Below, one piece after another: positions 27,585 to 36,820 of a stretch of DNA of 64,000 nt; positions within the stretch are counted from its first letter, which is position 1; each line of letters starts with the position of its first letter. The position numbers were made by a program, and so were the translations under genes. Where the stretch lies: assembly GCF_025860405.1 (NCBI RefSeq), contig NZ_CP063785.1, positions 806,001-870,000 on the forward strand, written 5' to 3'. The DNA comes from Tolypothrix sp. PCC 7712. GTDB lineage: Bacteria; Cyanobacteriota; Cyanobacteriia; Cyanobacteriales; Nostocaceae. The notes beneath the pieces are model-generated. The model did not search any database and was not told where the DNA came from. It saw nothing but the letters and a program-made list of their open reading frames with translations.

Positions 27585-29276
27585 ATGAAACCTAGAATTA
27601 TTGTTTGTGGCTTAGGACGGACTGGATATAAAGTCTTTCGTCTGCTGCGACAACAGGGTGCGTTTGTCGTTGGTATTCATCACAAGCCTATCCCTGGCGA
27701 AACCGCAGGAGATGTGATTATTGGTGATTTGCATACAGCAGCTACCCTCAAGGCTGCTGGAATTGAACAATCCCACACTTTAGTCATTGCTAGCTCTGAT
27801 GATGCGCGCAATTTAGCAATTATGATGCAAGCGCGGATACTAAATCCGCATATTCGCATTATTAATCGCTTTTATAATAGTAGTTTGGCGGAACGTCTCG
27901 ATCATACTTTGCCAGACCATTTAAGTATGAGTGTGGTGGGTTTGGCTGCACCAGTGTTTACTTTTGCAGCACTGGGTAATAAAGCGATCGGGCAAATTAA
28001 ATTATTTCAACAAACTTGGCCGATTCAAGAAGAATATATTGACGAATATCATCCTTGGTTGGGTCGGAAATTAGGCGATTTATGGGAAGATAGGTCGCGA
28101 ATGCTAATCTATTATCTACCTGTAGAAGGTGATTTAGATTTAGTGGCGGCGGTGCTATCTGGGCAAGAATTAAAAGTAGGCGATCGCTTAATTGTTGGTA
28201 TCCAACCTCGCGTTCGTCCTATCCGCAAATCATGGGTAAGAAAATTCATCAAAGTTCTCACTAGTTTGCAGCAATTTCAAAAACACGCTCAATCAGTTGT
28301 AGCGATGGCAATGGTGTTATTTGCCATTATTTTGATGGCTACACTTACCTATGTTTCGGCTAGTTTAAATATCTCTTTTATTGATGCTTTATATTTTGCA
28401 GTCGGTATGATTACGGGAGCAGGTGGTAATGACAAAATAGTTGAAAATGCTCCCAGCAGCATTAAATTATTTACTGTTGTGATGATGTTAGTTGGTGCAG
28501 CAGTAATTGGTATTTGGTATGCCATGCTCACCGATTTTATTTTAGGTAACCGCTTCAAGCAATTTTGGGATGCAGCACGTATTCCGCAGCGACATCACTA
28601 CATAGTCTGTGGCTTGAGTGGTATTGGTGTGAGAATTGTGCAAGAACTTCATACCAGTGGACATGAGGTAGTAGTAATTGAAACCGACAGCAACAACAGA
28701 TTTGTCAACACAACTCGCGGCTTAGGTATTCCCGTAATTCAAGGTGATGCCAGTTTCCGCGCTATTCTCCAAGCCAGTAATATAGATAATGCTGCGGCTG
28801 TGCTGGCTGTTACTAGCAACGATGCTATTAATTTAGAAATTGCTCTCAAAGCCAAAGGATTATCTCCCTGCATTCCTGTCATTGTCCATTATGCTGACCC
28901 AGATTTTGCAGGGATGGCACAACAAGTATTTGATTTTGAAGCCGTACTTAGTCCCGCAGAATTAGCTGCACCAGCTTTTGCGGCGGCTGCATTAGGGGGA
29001 CGCATCCTAGGTAATGGGATTACCGCCGATAGTTTGTGGGTAGCCTTCGCGACGATGATTACACCAGCACATCCATTTTGCGGTGAATTAGTCAAAGATG
29101 CTGCGATGTCGGCTGATTTTGTCCCTTTGTACGTAGAAGCGAGTTGCCAAACCTTCCACGGCTGGGATTTATTAGAAACTCAACTCAGTCCCGGCGATAT
29201 TTTATATTTAACAATGCCAGCAAATAGATTATATGAATTGTGGCGAGATGGGCGATCGCAAGTCATGGTAAGTTGA
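27585..29276 (+). CDS. Double-RCK potassium-channel-like protein
   Basis: 563 residues in the order RCK (TrkA-N) domain, two-span pore, second RCK domain. The first nucleotide-binding fold starts at residue 4 (IIVCGLGRTGYKVFRLL), the spans are about 242-263 and 301-324, and the second fold follows (YIVCGLSGIGVRIVQEL, about 339). The pore loop reads GMITGAGGNDKI where a potassium channel normally has TVGYGD, so ion selectivity is uncertain. The protein sits in the inner membrane with both RCK domains in the cytoplasm, probably gated by nucleotides or ions. Single gene, ATG 27585. Confidence 0.85.
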   Translation: MKPRIIVCGLGRTGYKVFRLLRQQGAFVVGIHHKPIPGETAGDVIIGDLHTAATLKAAGIEQSHTLVIASSDDARNLAIMMQARILNPHIRIINRFYNSSLAERLDHTLPDHLSMSVVGLAAPVFTFAALGNKAIGQIKLFQQTWPIQEEYIDEYHPWLGRKLGDLWEDRSRMLIYYLPVEGDLDLVAAVLSGQELKVGDRLIVGIQPRVRPIRKSWVRKFIKVLTSLQQFQKHAQSVVAMAMVLFAIILMATLTYVSASLNISFIDALYFAVGMITGAGGNDKIVENAPSSIKLFTVVMMLVGAAVIGIWYAMLTDFILGNRFKQFWDAARIPQRHHYIVCGLSGIGVRIVQELHTSGHEVVVIETDSNNRFVNTTRGLGIPVIQGDASFRAILQASNIDNAAAVLAVTSNDAINLEIALKAKGLSPCIPVIVHYADPDFAGMAQQVFDFEAVLSPAELAAPAFAAAALGGRILGNGITADSLWVAFATMITPAHPFCGELVKDAAMSADFVPLYVEASCQTFHGWDLLETQLSPGDILYLTMPANRLYELWRDGRSQVMVS

Positions 29277-29370
29277 TTGATGGTCATTTGTCCACTTCAT
29301 TTTTCTAACTATGATCAGGAACTAATTACTCTACAAAACGTCTAATTTCTTTTATTAAATTAGTTCCAAT

Positions 29371-30636
29371 ATGAAAGTTAGGTCTATTAAAACTGCGATC
29401 GCTTTATCGCTGATTAGTGTAGGATTTTCGCAAACTGCTCATACTCAAACCCCCAGCACAAATTACGCACAACTTACACAGCAAGTTGCATCACTTCGTC
29501 CCCAAGGGGCAAAAGGTTTAGAGACATTTCTTAATAATCATGCACAAGAATTAAACAATCCTTCGCCACAAATCAAAGAGGCGTTAGACAAAATTTGTCA
29601 GCAACGAGATTGTTATGCTTCTAAACTTTATTGGTACACCGATTTAGAACAAGCAAAAGCTGCTGCTAAAGCTAGTAATAAACCTATACTTTCATTACGT
29701 TTGTTAGGAAATCTTGACCAAGATTTAAGCTGTGCCAATAGTCGCTTTTTCCGCGTAGCATTATATCCCAATGCAGAAATTTCTAAATTCCTACGCGATC
29801 GCTATATTCTCCACTGGCAATCTGTACGCCCTGTCCCCAAAGTTACCATAGATTTTGGTGACGGGCGCAAGTTAGAACGCACCATTACAGGTAATAGCAT
29901 TCACTATATACTCGATAGTTCTGGTGAACCAGTCGATGCAATTCCCGGTTTATATGGGCCGCAAGCATTTCTGCGTCAGTTAGTAGCTGGAGAAAAACTA
30001 GTTAAAGAATATACTAATTCTCAAGGTGTTGCCCGCGCTGGTTTTTTGCAAGAGTATCATCGTCAACAATTAGCATCTAGCCAACGTCAATGGGGAACAG
30101 ATTTATCAAAATTAGGTATTAAAAATCTTCCTCGCCTTGTGGAACTACCTGCTAATAATAGTGAAACACCTAATGCAGCGATAGCTGGTACTATAGCTGT
30201 GAGTAAAATGCGAGTTGAATCTCCTTTGTTACGAGATATTAATATTGCTAGTAGCAATCAAACGGCACTTCAAGATATTACTGATTCCGCAACATGGCAG
30301 CGAATTGCCCAACTATATACAGCAGATGCCAAGTTAGATAATAACAGTGTGGCATTAATACGTAACAAACGTTTTCAAGCTCATAAAGCTGATAATTTAC
30401 AGCGAATTGTGAGCAATTTTGAAAATGTAATGGCATTAGATACAATCAGGAACGAATATACGCTACATAACCAAATTCATCAGTGGTTTATGCAGGGTAA
30501 TGCCACAAATAATGTGAATACATTGAATGAAAAAGTTTACGCTGAATTGTTTTTAACTCCTAATTCCGATCCTTGGCTGGGATTGATGAGTAATGATAGT
30601 TACAGTGCAATTGATAATGATGGTATTCGCAAGTGA
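29371..30636 (+). CDS. Secreted protein with a thioredoxin-like region
   Basis: 421 residues with a signal peptide (MKVRSIKTAIALSLISVGFS...). Residues 90-215 (LYWYTDLEQAKAAAKASNKP, then ILSLRLLGNLDQDLSCANSRFF, RDRYILHWQSVRP) resemble the thioredoxin-fold domain of YyaL/DUF255-type proteins, but the usual CxxC is not present. The C-terminal half is unrecognised. It follows the channel gene by about 95 bp on the same strand and might be cotranscribed. Function unknown. Confidence 0.6.
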   Translation: MKVRSIKTAIALSLISVGFSQTAHTQTPSTNYAQLTQQVASLRPQGAKGLETFLNNHAQELNNPSPQIKEALDKICQQRDCYASKLYWYTDLEQAKAAAKASNKPILSLRLLGNLDQDLSCANSRFFRVALYPNAEISKFLRDRYILHWQSVRPVPKVTIDFGDGRKLERTITGNSIHYILDSSGEPVDAIPGLYGPQAFLRQLVAGEKLVKEYTNSQGVARAGFLQEYHRQQLASSQRQWGTDLSKLGIKNLPRLVELPANNSETPNAAIAGTIAVSKMRVESPLLRDINIASSNQTALQDITDSATWQRIAQLYTADAKLDNNSVALIRNKRFQAHKADNLQRIVSNFENVMALDTIRNEYTLHNQIHQWFMQGNATNNVNTLNEKVYAELFLTPNSDPWLGLMSNDSYSAIDNDGIRK

Positions 30637-30931
30637 TACCAAAAATATTAGAGGTTGTTTGAACAATGATTGGCTGTAATTTTCAGCGCTTATTTTTCCC
30701 CCAAACACCCTTGAAAAAAGGGGTTAGGCAATTTGATGCAAAATCGAGTTTTGGTAAGGGTTTACAGTTAAATTGACAGGTATGGGCAGTGCCTGTGTCC
30801 TACTCGCATAACTGATTTACCTGAAATATGCTGTATTTCTACTTTTATAGGTAACGACATTTACAGTCTTTATCTAGCTAAATCGCATATTAGTAAATTA
30901 AGTCGGCATTTAAAGCGATTAGGAAAATCCT

Positions 30932-31126
30932 TTGAATAAAAACTTAATAGCTTTTATAGCTAGTTTGATTTTTAGTATTGGAGCAGCAACTCTTCTCGAC
31001 GCTATAGTTAAATCCCTGAAGATACCTACATTTACAACTTTAACTATAGCTATTGTAGGCAGTTATATTTTGATGATGTTGAGTATCATACACAATTGCC
31101 TAGCTCACTCTAAGAAGAATAAATGA
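30932..31126 (+). CDS. Candidate 64-residue two-span membrane protein
   Basis: Starts at a TTG with AGGA about 10 bp upstream. Two hydrophobic stretches (LIAFIASLIFSIGAATLLDA and TTLTIAIVGSYILMMLSII) and a basic tail (HSKKNK). No family was recognised. The composition fits a real membrane protein, but the short length and TTG start keep confidence low. Confidence 0.4.
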   Translation: MNKNLIAFIASLIFSIGAATLLDAIVKSLKIPTFTTLTIAIVGSYILMMLSIIHNCLAHSKKNK

Positions 31127-31809
31127 GCTTTTGAGTATTTTTTCTTGAAAGGGATGGAAAACTCAATCTCCTTGTGAATAAAGTTTTTTATCATACTCAC
31201 TTACAGAAAGTTAGTGATAGATAAATACTTGATAAATGCACAAGATTGTTATAGCAATTTGAAAAAAAATGCGCCAGATTGTAGGGGCAGGGGCACTGCC
31301 CTGCCCTCTAGAATATTATTGATGTGTTGCAAATGTTATTTGATTTAGTTTTAGTATAAAATGCTATTTTTTTACAAAAATTACTTAAATAAAAATGCCA
31401 CCCCAAGGAGTGTTTGGAGTGACCTCAAGCCCTAAGATGATGTATTACACACAAAATAATTATGTGGTAACTACTAATGTTATTTACTCTATCAAAAGAA
31501 AGTTACTTCAAAGATGTATATCTATCGTAAGTATGAGAGTTTTTTGAGTGGACTGCCAACCCAAAAATGCTGGGTGAAGTTTGGGGAATGGGGAAAGGGA
31601 AAAGGGTAAGGGATAAAAACCTTTCCCAATACTGCTCGGTTAAGGATTTTCAACTCTTAATTTGGTTTGAGGAAAAGGTGAAAGGGTAAGGGTTAAAGGT
31701 TTTTTCTTACCCCTTTTACCCTTACCCTTTTGCCCTTAACCGACAAGTATTGAAACCTTTCCCCCTTACCCCTTAACCTGTATCCTGCTAAGTTACCTTG
31801 GCGAACCGC
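31127..31809. other. Intergenic with repeats and MITE copy B
   Basis: 683 bp between convergent units. It holds a short GC-rich patch (ggggcaggggcactgccctg, 31285-31304), long C/T and G/A-rich tracts, and the CAATACT-family element at 31627-31752. No gene was seen. Confidence 0.45.
31627..31752 (+). mobile_element. CAATACT-family MITE, copy B (126 bp)
   Basis: Begins CAATACTGCTCGGTTAAGG and ends CCGACAAGTATTG. It is flanked by an exact 10-bp duplication AAACCTTTCC at 31617-31626 and 31753-31762. It has the core length of the family, with no nested insert. The interior is purine-rich on one half and pyrimidine-rich on the other. Non-coding. Confidence 0.88.
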
Positions 31810-33933
31810 TTACTTATCGCCAGTAAAATCAACCACTATTGGTGGAATATTGCTTTGTCCGTTGGCGCTTGTTTCGGGTTTGACTATTGGTTGTGGATGC
31901 AATGGAGTTGGTAACGCCTCACCTGGCTTGGCAGTTTGATTCCACAAAATTAGTGATAGTAAACCATCAACTAAACCGTTACTGCTGCCATTACTACCAC
32001 CAACCAGGATATCTGGGATGAGGCGAACATTGCGATCGCCAATAATTTGCATCAGCTGCATGGCTGTATAACCTTGTGGCCCCAAGGCTTCCACACCAGA
32101 ACGATAGGTTTCGGCTTTCGCATTACCTGTGGCGCGGATACCTTCAGCTTCAGCCACTGCGCGGAGTTTTGTACCCTCGGCTTCACCATTAGCCTGCTTA
32201 ATTTGGGCTTGCGCTTTCAAGTCAGCAATGTGGACACTCTGCTCTGATTTCACCATTTCTTGCTGAATATCAGCCAGTGCTGTTTCCCGGACGAGTTGTT
32301 GTCTTTGGGTTTGTGCTGCTTGTTGCACTTCGTAAGTCTTGCGCTGTTCTTCGGCAATTTTCCGGTCTGTCTGAGTCTGCATTAAGGTTGCTGGCGGCTG
32401 AATATCACCAATTAAGGTGTCTATTGCCTGTACGTCATAAGCGCGAATTGCGACTTTAATATACTCGGCAGCTTCGGCTTGACGTTCACTTCTCGCAGTC
32501 AGAAAGTCAAGGACTGTACAGTTTTGGGCAGAGTTACGGAAATAGTTACCAATAGTTGGTTCCAAAACATGGTCTACAAGGTTTTGCATGGAACCAACGC
32601 GAGAAATTACCTTGGGAGCATCTAAAGCACCAACGTGGATAATTTGCGCTACTTCTAAATCGAAGGCAAACCCATCACGCGATCGCACTGTCAGGGAAGC
32701 TAGTTTAGCATCATAACTATGGCGTTCGGTGCGACCTGACCAGTTTAAAACAATGTTGGTCGTGGGCACTAGTTCAATCTTCATGATCCGGGAATTCAGG
32801 GGGTGCTTACCTGGATAAAGTGGTTCAACCCACACACCCTTATGTCCTTGGTTGACTAAGTTACCGTGGGTAAAGGCTGCACCACTCACGTCTTCTTGAG
32901 CTTTACCTACGAAAGAAATTACTACGCCCACATAGCCGATGGGAATTTCCGTCATTGGCACTTGTTCAACTTGCACAAACCAAGGGTTCAAGTTCCACGA
33001 ACCAGAAAGGAGAATCTGCTCTTGCAAGCCTCTGCGTCCACCTGCATCGATGAATTTTTGCCCATTCTGGAAGTTGTCGTGTCCCGCAATTGTCGGCCCT
33101 GCTATTTCTCCACCAGCAATTGGTAAACCATCTAGAGTTGTGACGATGCCAACTTTATCAGATGACACACTGTACACCCGCAAATGTTCGGGATTCATGC
33201 CATGAGCAGAAGCGTTCGATGCCATGATCACTTTAAACAAAGCGGTGTTGATGCGGTAAGTACCTGCCGTCAAAAAGCCCATTTGACGACCTTTTTCGCC
33301 ACCGTGGGTGAGGAATTTCCGCGCATCTTGAAAGTTATCGCAATCGACGATTTTCCCTAAAATGCGTTCTGGTGGGTTAGATGCACCATCTGCCGCTACA
33401 ATCAAGGCGATTTCACCTTGAGGTACAACTACCACAGATTCTTTCCGCACAGAATATTGCCAAGGCCAATAACCCCAATGCCAACCAGGAGCTAGGGTAT
33501 CTGCTTGCAAACCAGCTTCACCATTGAGCGCAATTAACCGCCCTGCGGGGAGTCCACGTCCAGATAAGGTAAACTTCCTGACGACAATACCAACTTCCCG
33601 TTCGCCAATTACTACCAAGCCGCCAAAGAACAAGGGGACAAATACAATTACACCTCCCAAAACAATAACTGGGACTAGCACCCCAGACGATAATTGCATT
33701 GCCTGGTATTGAGTATTGCTACTCGATAACTGGGCAACGAGGGGCTGTTGCTGTGTAGGTTTGACTGAAACTGAGGCGATATTGTTGGTTGTAAATGTTT
33801 TTGTGGGTGTTGCCTTAGCAATATTGGCATAATTTACACTGCCAGCGATCGCTAACGATGCGACAACAGATCCAGCAAAACGAGCTAATTTATTTTGTTT
33901 CCGCTTACCAAAAGAAGATTGAAAGCTGTTCAT
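31810..33933 (-). CDS. SPFH/band-7 (flotillin-like) membrane protein
   Basis: About 707 residues from ATG 33933, which has AAGG upstream (a longer frame begins at 33954). After a basic N-terminus and low-complexity region, one membrane span (VLVPVIVLGGVIVFVPLFF, about 80-105) leads into GEREVGIVVRKF. The SPFH domain follows, and then a long alanine/glutamate-rich coiled coil (about 520-620) ending in GPQGYTAMQLMQIIGDRNVRLIP, as in flotillins. Such proteins form oligomeric scaffolds in membrane microdomains. The C-terminal 70 residues are proline-rich and unique-looking. Confidence 0.87.
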   Translation of the reverse strand: MNSFQSSFGKRKQNKLARFAGSVVASLAIAGSVNYANIAKATPTKTFTTNNIASVSVKPTQQQPLVAQLSSSNTQYQAMQLSSGVLVPVIVLGGVIVFVPLFFGGLVVIGEREVGIVVRKFTLSGRGLPAGRLIALNGEAGLQADTLAPGWHWGYWPWQYSVRKESVVVVPQGEIALIVAADGASNPPERILGKIVDCDNFQDARKFLTHGGEKGRQMGFLTAGTYRINTALFKVIMASNASAHGMNPEHLRVYSVSSDKVGIVTTLDGLPIAGGEIAGPTIAGHDNFQNGQKFIDAGGRRGLQEQILLSGSWNLNPWFVQVEQVPMTEIPIGYVGVVISFVGKAQEDVSGAAFTHGNLVNQGHKGVWVEPLYPGKHPLNSRIMKIELVPTTNIVLNWSGRTERHSYDAKLASLTVRSRDGFAFDLEVAQIIHVGALDAPKVISRVGSMQNLVDHVLEPTIGNYFRNSAQNCTVLDFLTARSERQAEAAEYIKVAIRAYDVQAIDTLIGDIQPPATLMQTQTDRKIAEEQRKTYEVQQAAQTQRQQLVRETALADIQQEMVKSEQSVHIADLKAQAQIKQANGEAEGTKLRAVAEAEGIRATGNAKAETYRSGVEALGPQGYTAMQLMQIIGDRNVRLIPDILVGGSNGSSNGLVDGLLSLILWNQTAKPGEALPTPLHPQPIVKPETSANGQSNIPPIVVDFTGDK

Positions 33934-34295
33934 AATGTGTGCCCTTCTGGGCAACTAATTATCTAACGTATCACTTCACTGGGGCGGAGCGGAATTTCTT
34001 AAACTTGGTGTAATTTTTTTAGCAAAAAAGCCAGAAGGCTCGAAGGTAATTCTGATTCCTGCCCTCTGCTTTCTTCATCTCGTTTTCAGCCAGAGGCTAT
34101 TGTTGACAACTTAAAGTTAAGTCAGAATTGTCAATGAGTAATGATACTCAAAATTCTCGCGCAATTGAGGAATCAGGGGCGAAAGGCTGTATCCTACGGA
34201 ATTACAAAGCCTACTCCCCTACTGAATTTTTGGACTAGCTGATGCGTCATATTTAAACTTAATTAATCATTGTAGTCCTCAAGGACTAGCTGTTC
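33934..34295. other. Intergenic upstream of the SPFH gene
   Basis: 362 bp, presumably containing the SPFH promoter on its left side. No repeat, RNA or gene was recognised. Confidence 0.3.
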
Positions 34296-35342
34296 TTAAT
34301 TCAAACTTTTAATTAGTAATTGACTATAACATTTAAAGCCAGTTTTTAGATATTCTTCATATTCAGAGTCATCTGTTAATCTCAGTCTGCTATCTGGATT
34401 TAATAATTGACGATCGCTGCTGATAATTAATCTGCGGCGTGAATCGTTGATTTTCTCAAGAATTTCTAAAGCAATAGCTTTGTTTTCTCTTAAACTTCCT
34501 GTCTGCTCTCCTCCATACTTGTGACATACAAATTTATGAGCTAAAGCCAGAAATTTATGTGACTCAAGAAATTCTTCATACGCAGATTTAAGAAATGTAG
34601 GTACTAATTTAAATAGTCCTTTCTCCTTATTCCATGAATTGATGAGATAAGCATGATCGTAAGACATGATGCCACTAAAATCAGGAGAATTAACATGAGG
34701 AAGCATCATAGTGGGGCGAATTTCATTTTCGTATTCTTGAGGTTGTGATGTCCCAGCAAATAACATTGATGCCCCTGATGCTAACATTAATTGAGACATG
34801 GATTTTAAAATAACTCCTACCTGAACAATATTTTCTTTTCGCATCTCTTTTTTTAGATGTATCATACAAAGAATATTAGCTTGCAAAAAAACAAAAAAAA
34901 GCCAATGATACCTTTTCCATATAAATAAAGCATTGTAGGTATTTTCTGATTGCTTATTATGACTAACTTGTCTCAAATTTAAAAATGTTTTATAAGCAAT
35001 GAGGATACTTCTAATCAACAAAAATGCAGGTGAACCTTTAGTTTTTTCTCGCTTAACATCAAAGTAAAAATCATAATCTTCAACTTCACATTTTTTTAAG
35101 GAAGTAGTGATAGTTAAGTATTTGTCAGAAGGAAATGTTTCCAATGAGCCAAGCATTGAGTAAGCTTGACTTAATTGAGTTTCAGATTCTGCTTTTGATG
35201 GTGCATATAGAGAGGCTTGAAATATATTTATTAAGCTCTTAATTTTTAACTTATCTAAGTTATTTAATGTATAGTTATCTGAAATATCTTCAGGCCAGAC
35301 TAGAAGCAAATTCGCATCTAAATTTAAGATTTCATTAGGCAT
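34296..35342 (-). CDS. Unknown AT-rich protein beside GNAT and decarboxylase genes
   Basis: 348 residues, soluble and largely helical, with one hydrophobic patch (WLFFVFLQANILCMIHL, about 146). I recognise no family. The codon use is noticeably AT-rich, like the GNAT gene that precedes it by about 50 bp on the same strand, suggesting a two-gene unit and possible acquisition by transfer. It may be a biosynthetic enzyme acting with the acyltransferase; this is speculation from context. Confidence 0.55.
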   Translation of the reverse strand: MPNEILNLDANLLLVWPEDISDNYTLNNLDKLKIKSLINIFQASLYAPSKAESETQLSQAYSMLGSLETFPSDKYLTITTSLKKCEVEDYDFYFDVKREKTKGSPAFLLIRSILIAYKTFLNLRQVSHNKQSENTYNALFIWKRYHWLFFVFLQANILCMIHLKKEMRKENIVQVGVILKSMSQLMLASGASMLFAGTSQPQEYENEIRPTMMLPHVNSPDFSGIMSYDHAYLINSWNKEKGLFKLVPTFLKSAYEEFLESHKFLALAHKFVCHKYGGEQTGSLRENKAIALEILEKINDSRRRLIISSDRQLLNPDSRLRLTDDSEYEEYLKTGFKCYSQLLIKSLN

Positions 35343-35393
35343 AATTTTATGATTTTTTTTGATATCTAACTTTTGTAAATAAAGAGAATGTAT

Positions 35394-36044
35394 TTAAATT
35401 GTAGAGGACATTAATAGGCAATTATCAGGATGAGCGATACAATGAAAAATTTGTTTATCTTTGAACTTATATGACTTATATTCAATGGCAAATTCTTCAG
35501 TAAATCTAAGTTTCCGAAATATGTGCTGAGAAGCAACCCCGGTAGCTTCAGTAACAGCAATTTCAAATTTATGATGTTTAGCTAATTTCAAATTTTCTCT
35601 GATTAAAGTTGTGGCGATATGTCTTTTAGTATATTTCTCTTGGACTCCAAGCATGGAAATATGCAGTACCTGTCCAGCTGTAAATGCATGAGTTCTTCGA
35701 TAATTTTCACCCAACTCTGACAGTAAAGAGAAAATGTATTCAAATTTATGATCAATACCTTCTAAAGATTCAGGATAGACTGTGATAAAATCTTCAGAAA
35801 TAATGAATCCTACTACTTTTCCTGTTTTCCTATCTTTAGCTACAATCGATATTTTTTCATCTACCGCTTTCTGACAGACAGATAAAGCGAACGGATACAA
35901 CTCATTAAAGGAAATTTTTAGAGCTTTGGCCATCGGCTCAAAACTTGAAAAAATCTGGGATATACAAATAACAGTTTCTTCGATATCGTTAGGCTGCATC
36001 ACTTGAAACAGGATTTCGCTGTTATTTTTATCAATAAAATTCAT
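35394..36044 (-). CDS. GNAT-family acetyltransferase
   Basis: About 216 residues from ATG 36044; the frame could also begin at a TTG at 36116. The GNAT fold is visible: FQVMQPNDIEETV at the start, VVGFIISEDF as strands 2-3, LHISMLGVQEKYTKRHIATTLI as strand 4 with the acetyl-CoA loop, and the late segment AVTEATGVASQHIFRKLRF. It transfers an acyl group from acyl-CoA to an amine; the substrate is unknown. The adjacent divergent amino-acid decarboxylase could supply an amine. Confidence 0.72.
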   Translation of the reverse strand: MNFIDKNNSEILFQVMQPNDIEETVICISQIFSSFEPMAKALKISFNELYPFALSVCQKAVDEKISIVAKDRKTGKVVGFIISEDFITVYPESLEGIDHKFEYIFSLLSELGENYRRTHAFTAGQVLHISMLGVQEKYTKRHIATTLIRENLKLAKHHKFEIAVTEATGVASQHIFRKLRFTEEFAIEYKSYKFKDKQIFHCIAHPDNCLLMSSTI

Positions 36045-36820
36045 AGATGATATCAATAATATTATTTTTGATTCTTGCGTACTTAACGAACTTAAAAATC
36101 TATTTAAATTCGCCAATACTGACTAAACAATGACTACATATGCTCAACCTTAACAAAAATTGATTTTTCACGCTTTGTGGTATTTACTGAAAAATATTCT
36201 TGCTTGTATACATCAATAAAATAATAATTTATCAAACACTTTTCCAAACCACATTGATTCTTGATCAGGGGCAATAGCATTGTAAAAAATGCACTTGTCC
36301 TCAAGCTCAAAAGACTCACATGCACTTTATTATGTTGCAGAATATTGGCTGCTTCTAGAACTTTTTTTCAATTGTGGCTTAACCTTTATAGTGCAGTTAT
36401 ACATAGGTGATAGTGAGTCTGTGCAGCTTGTTTTTAACCATCGTAATCAACATTTTTCTTGCAAAATACATCCTACGACTTGAGAAAATATTAAAATCAG
36501 ATATCACTCGCTTCGCTCAAATTGAAAATTCAAGATTCGCTCATGACAATTCTCATAACTAAAGCCCGCAGCGTCAGTCAGCACAACTAACAAGCTAACG
36601 GCAGTGAAAATACATCTTTTTTATTTTCCATCGCTTGGGGCGCTTATATGCTAAATTAATTGATTAAAATTGTTATTTCTTCAATTTTGAATTTTGTACC
36701 CGAAGGGAACCGACAGAGTTCATATTAATTTGGAATTTTTTCGGTTATGGGGATATTGACAGTGATAATGCAGGGAGACTATAACACCTACTGAAGAGTT
36801 ATATTTTGAGATATTACAAT
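36045..36820. other. Divergent intergenic between GNAT and decarboxylase genes
   Basis: About 780 AT-rich bp containing the promoters of both divergent units. A 63-codon minus-strand frame at 36134-36325 shows no family resemblance and is probably chance. No RNA or repeat was recognised. Confidence 0.35.

Noticed and set aside
36134..36325. 63-codon minus-strand frame between GNAT and decarboxylase
   Set aside because: No similarity, no ribosome site; AT-rich region gives chance frames.
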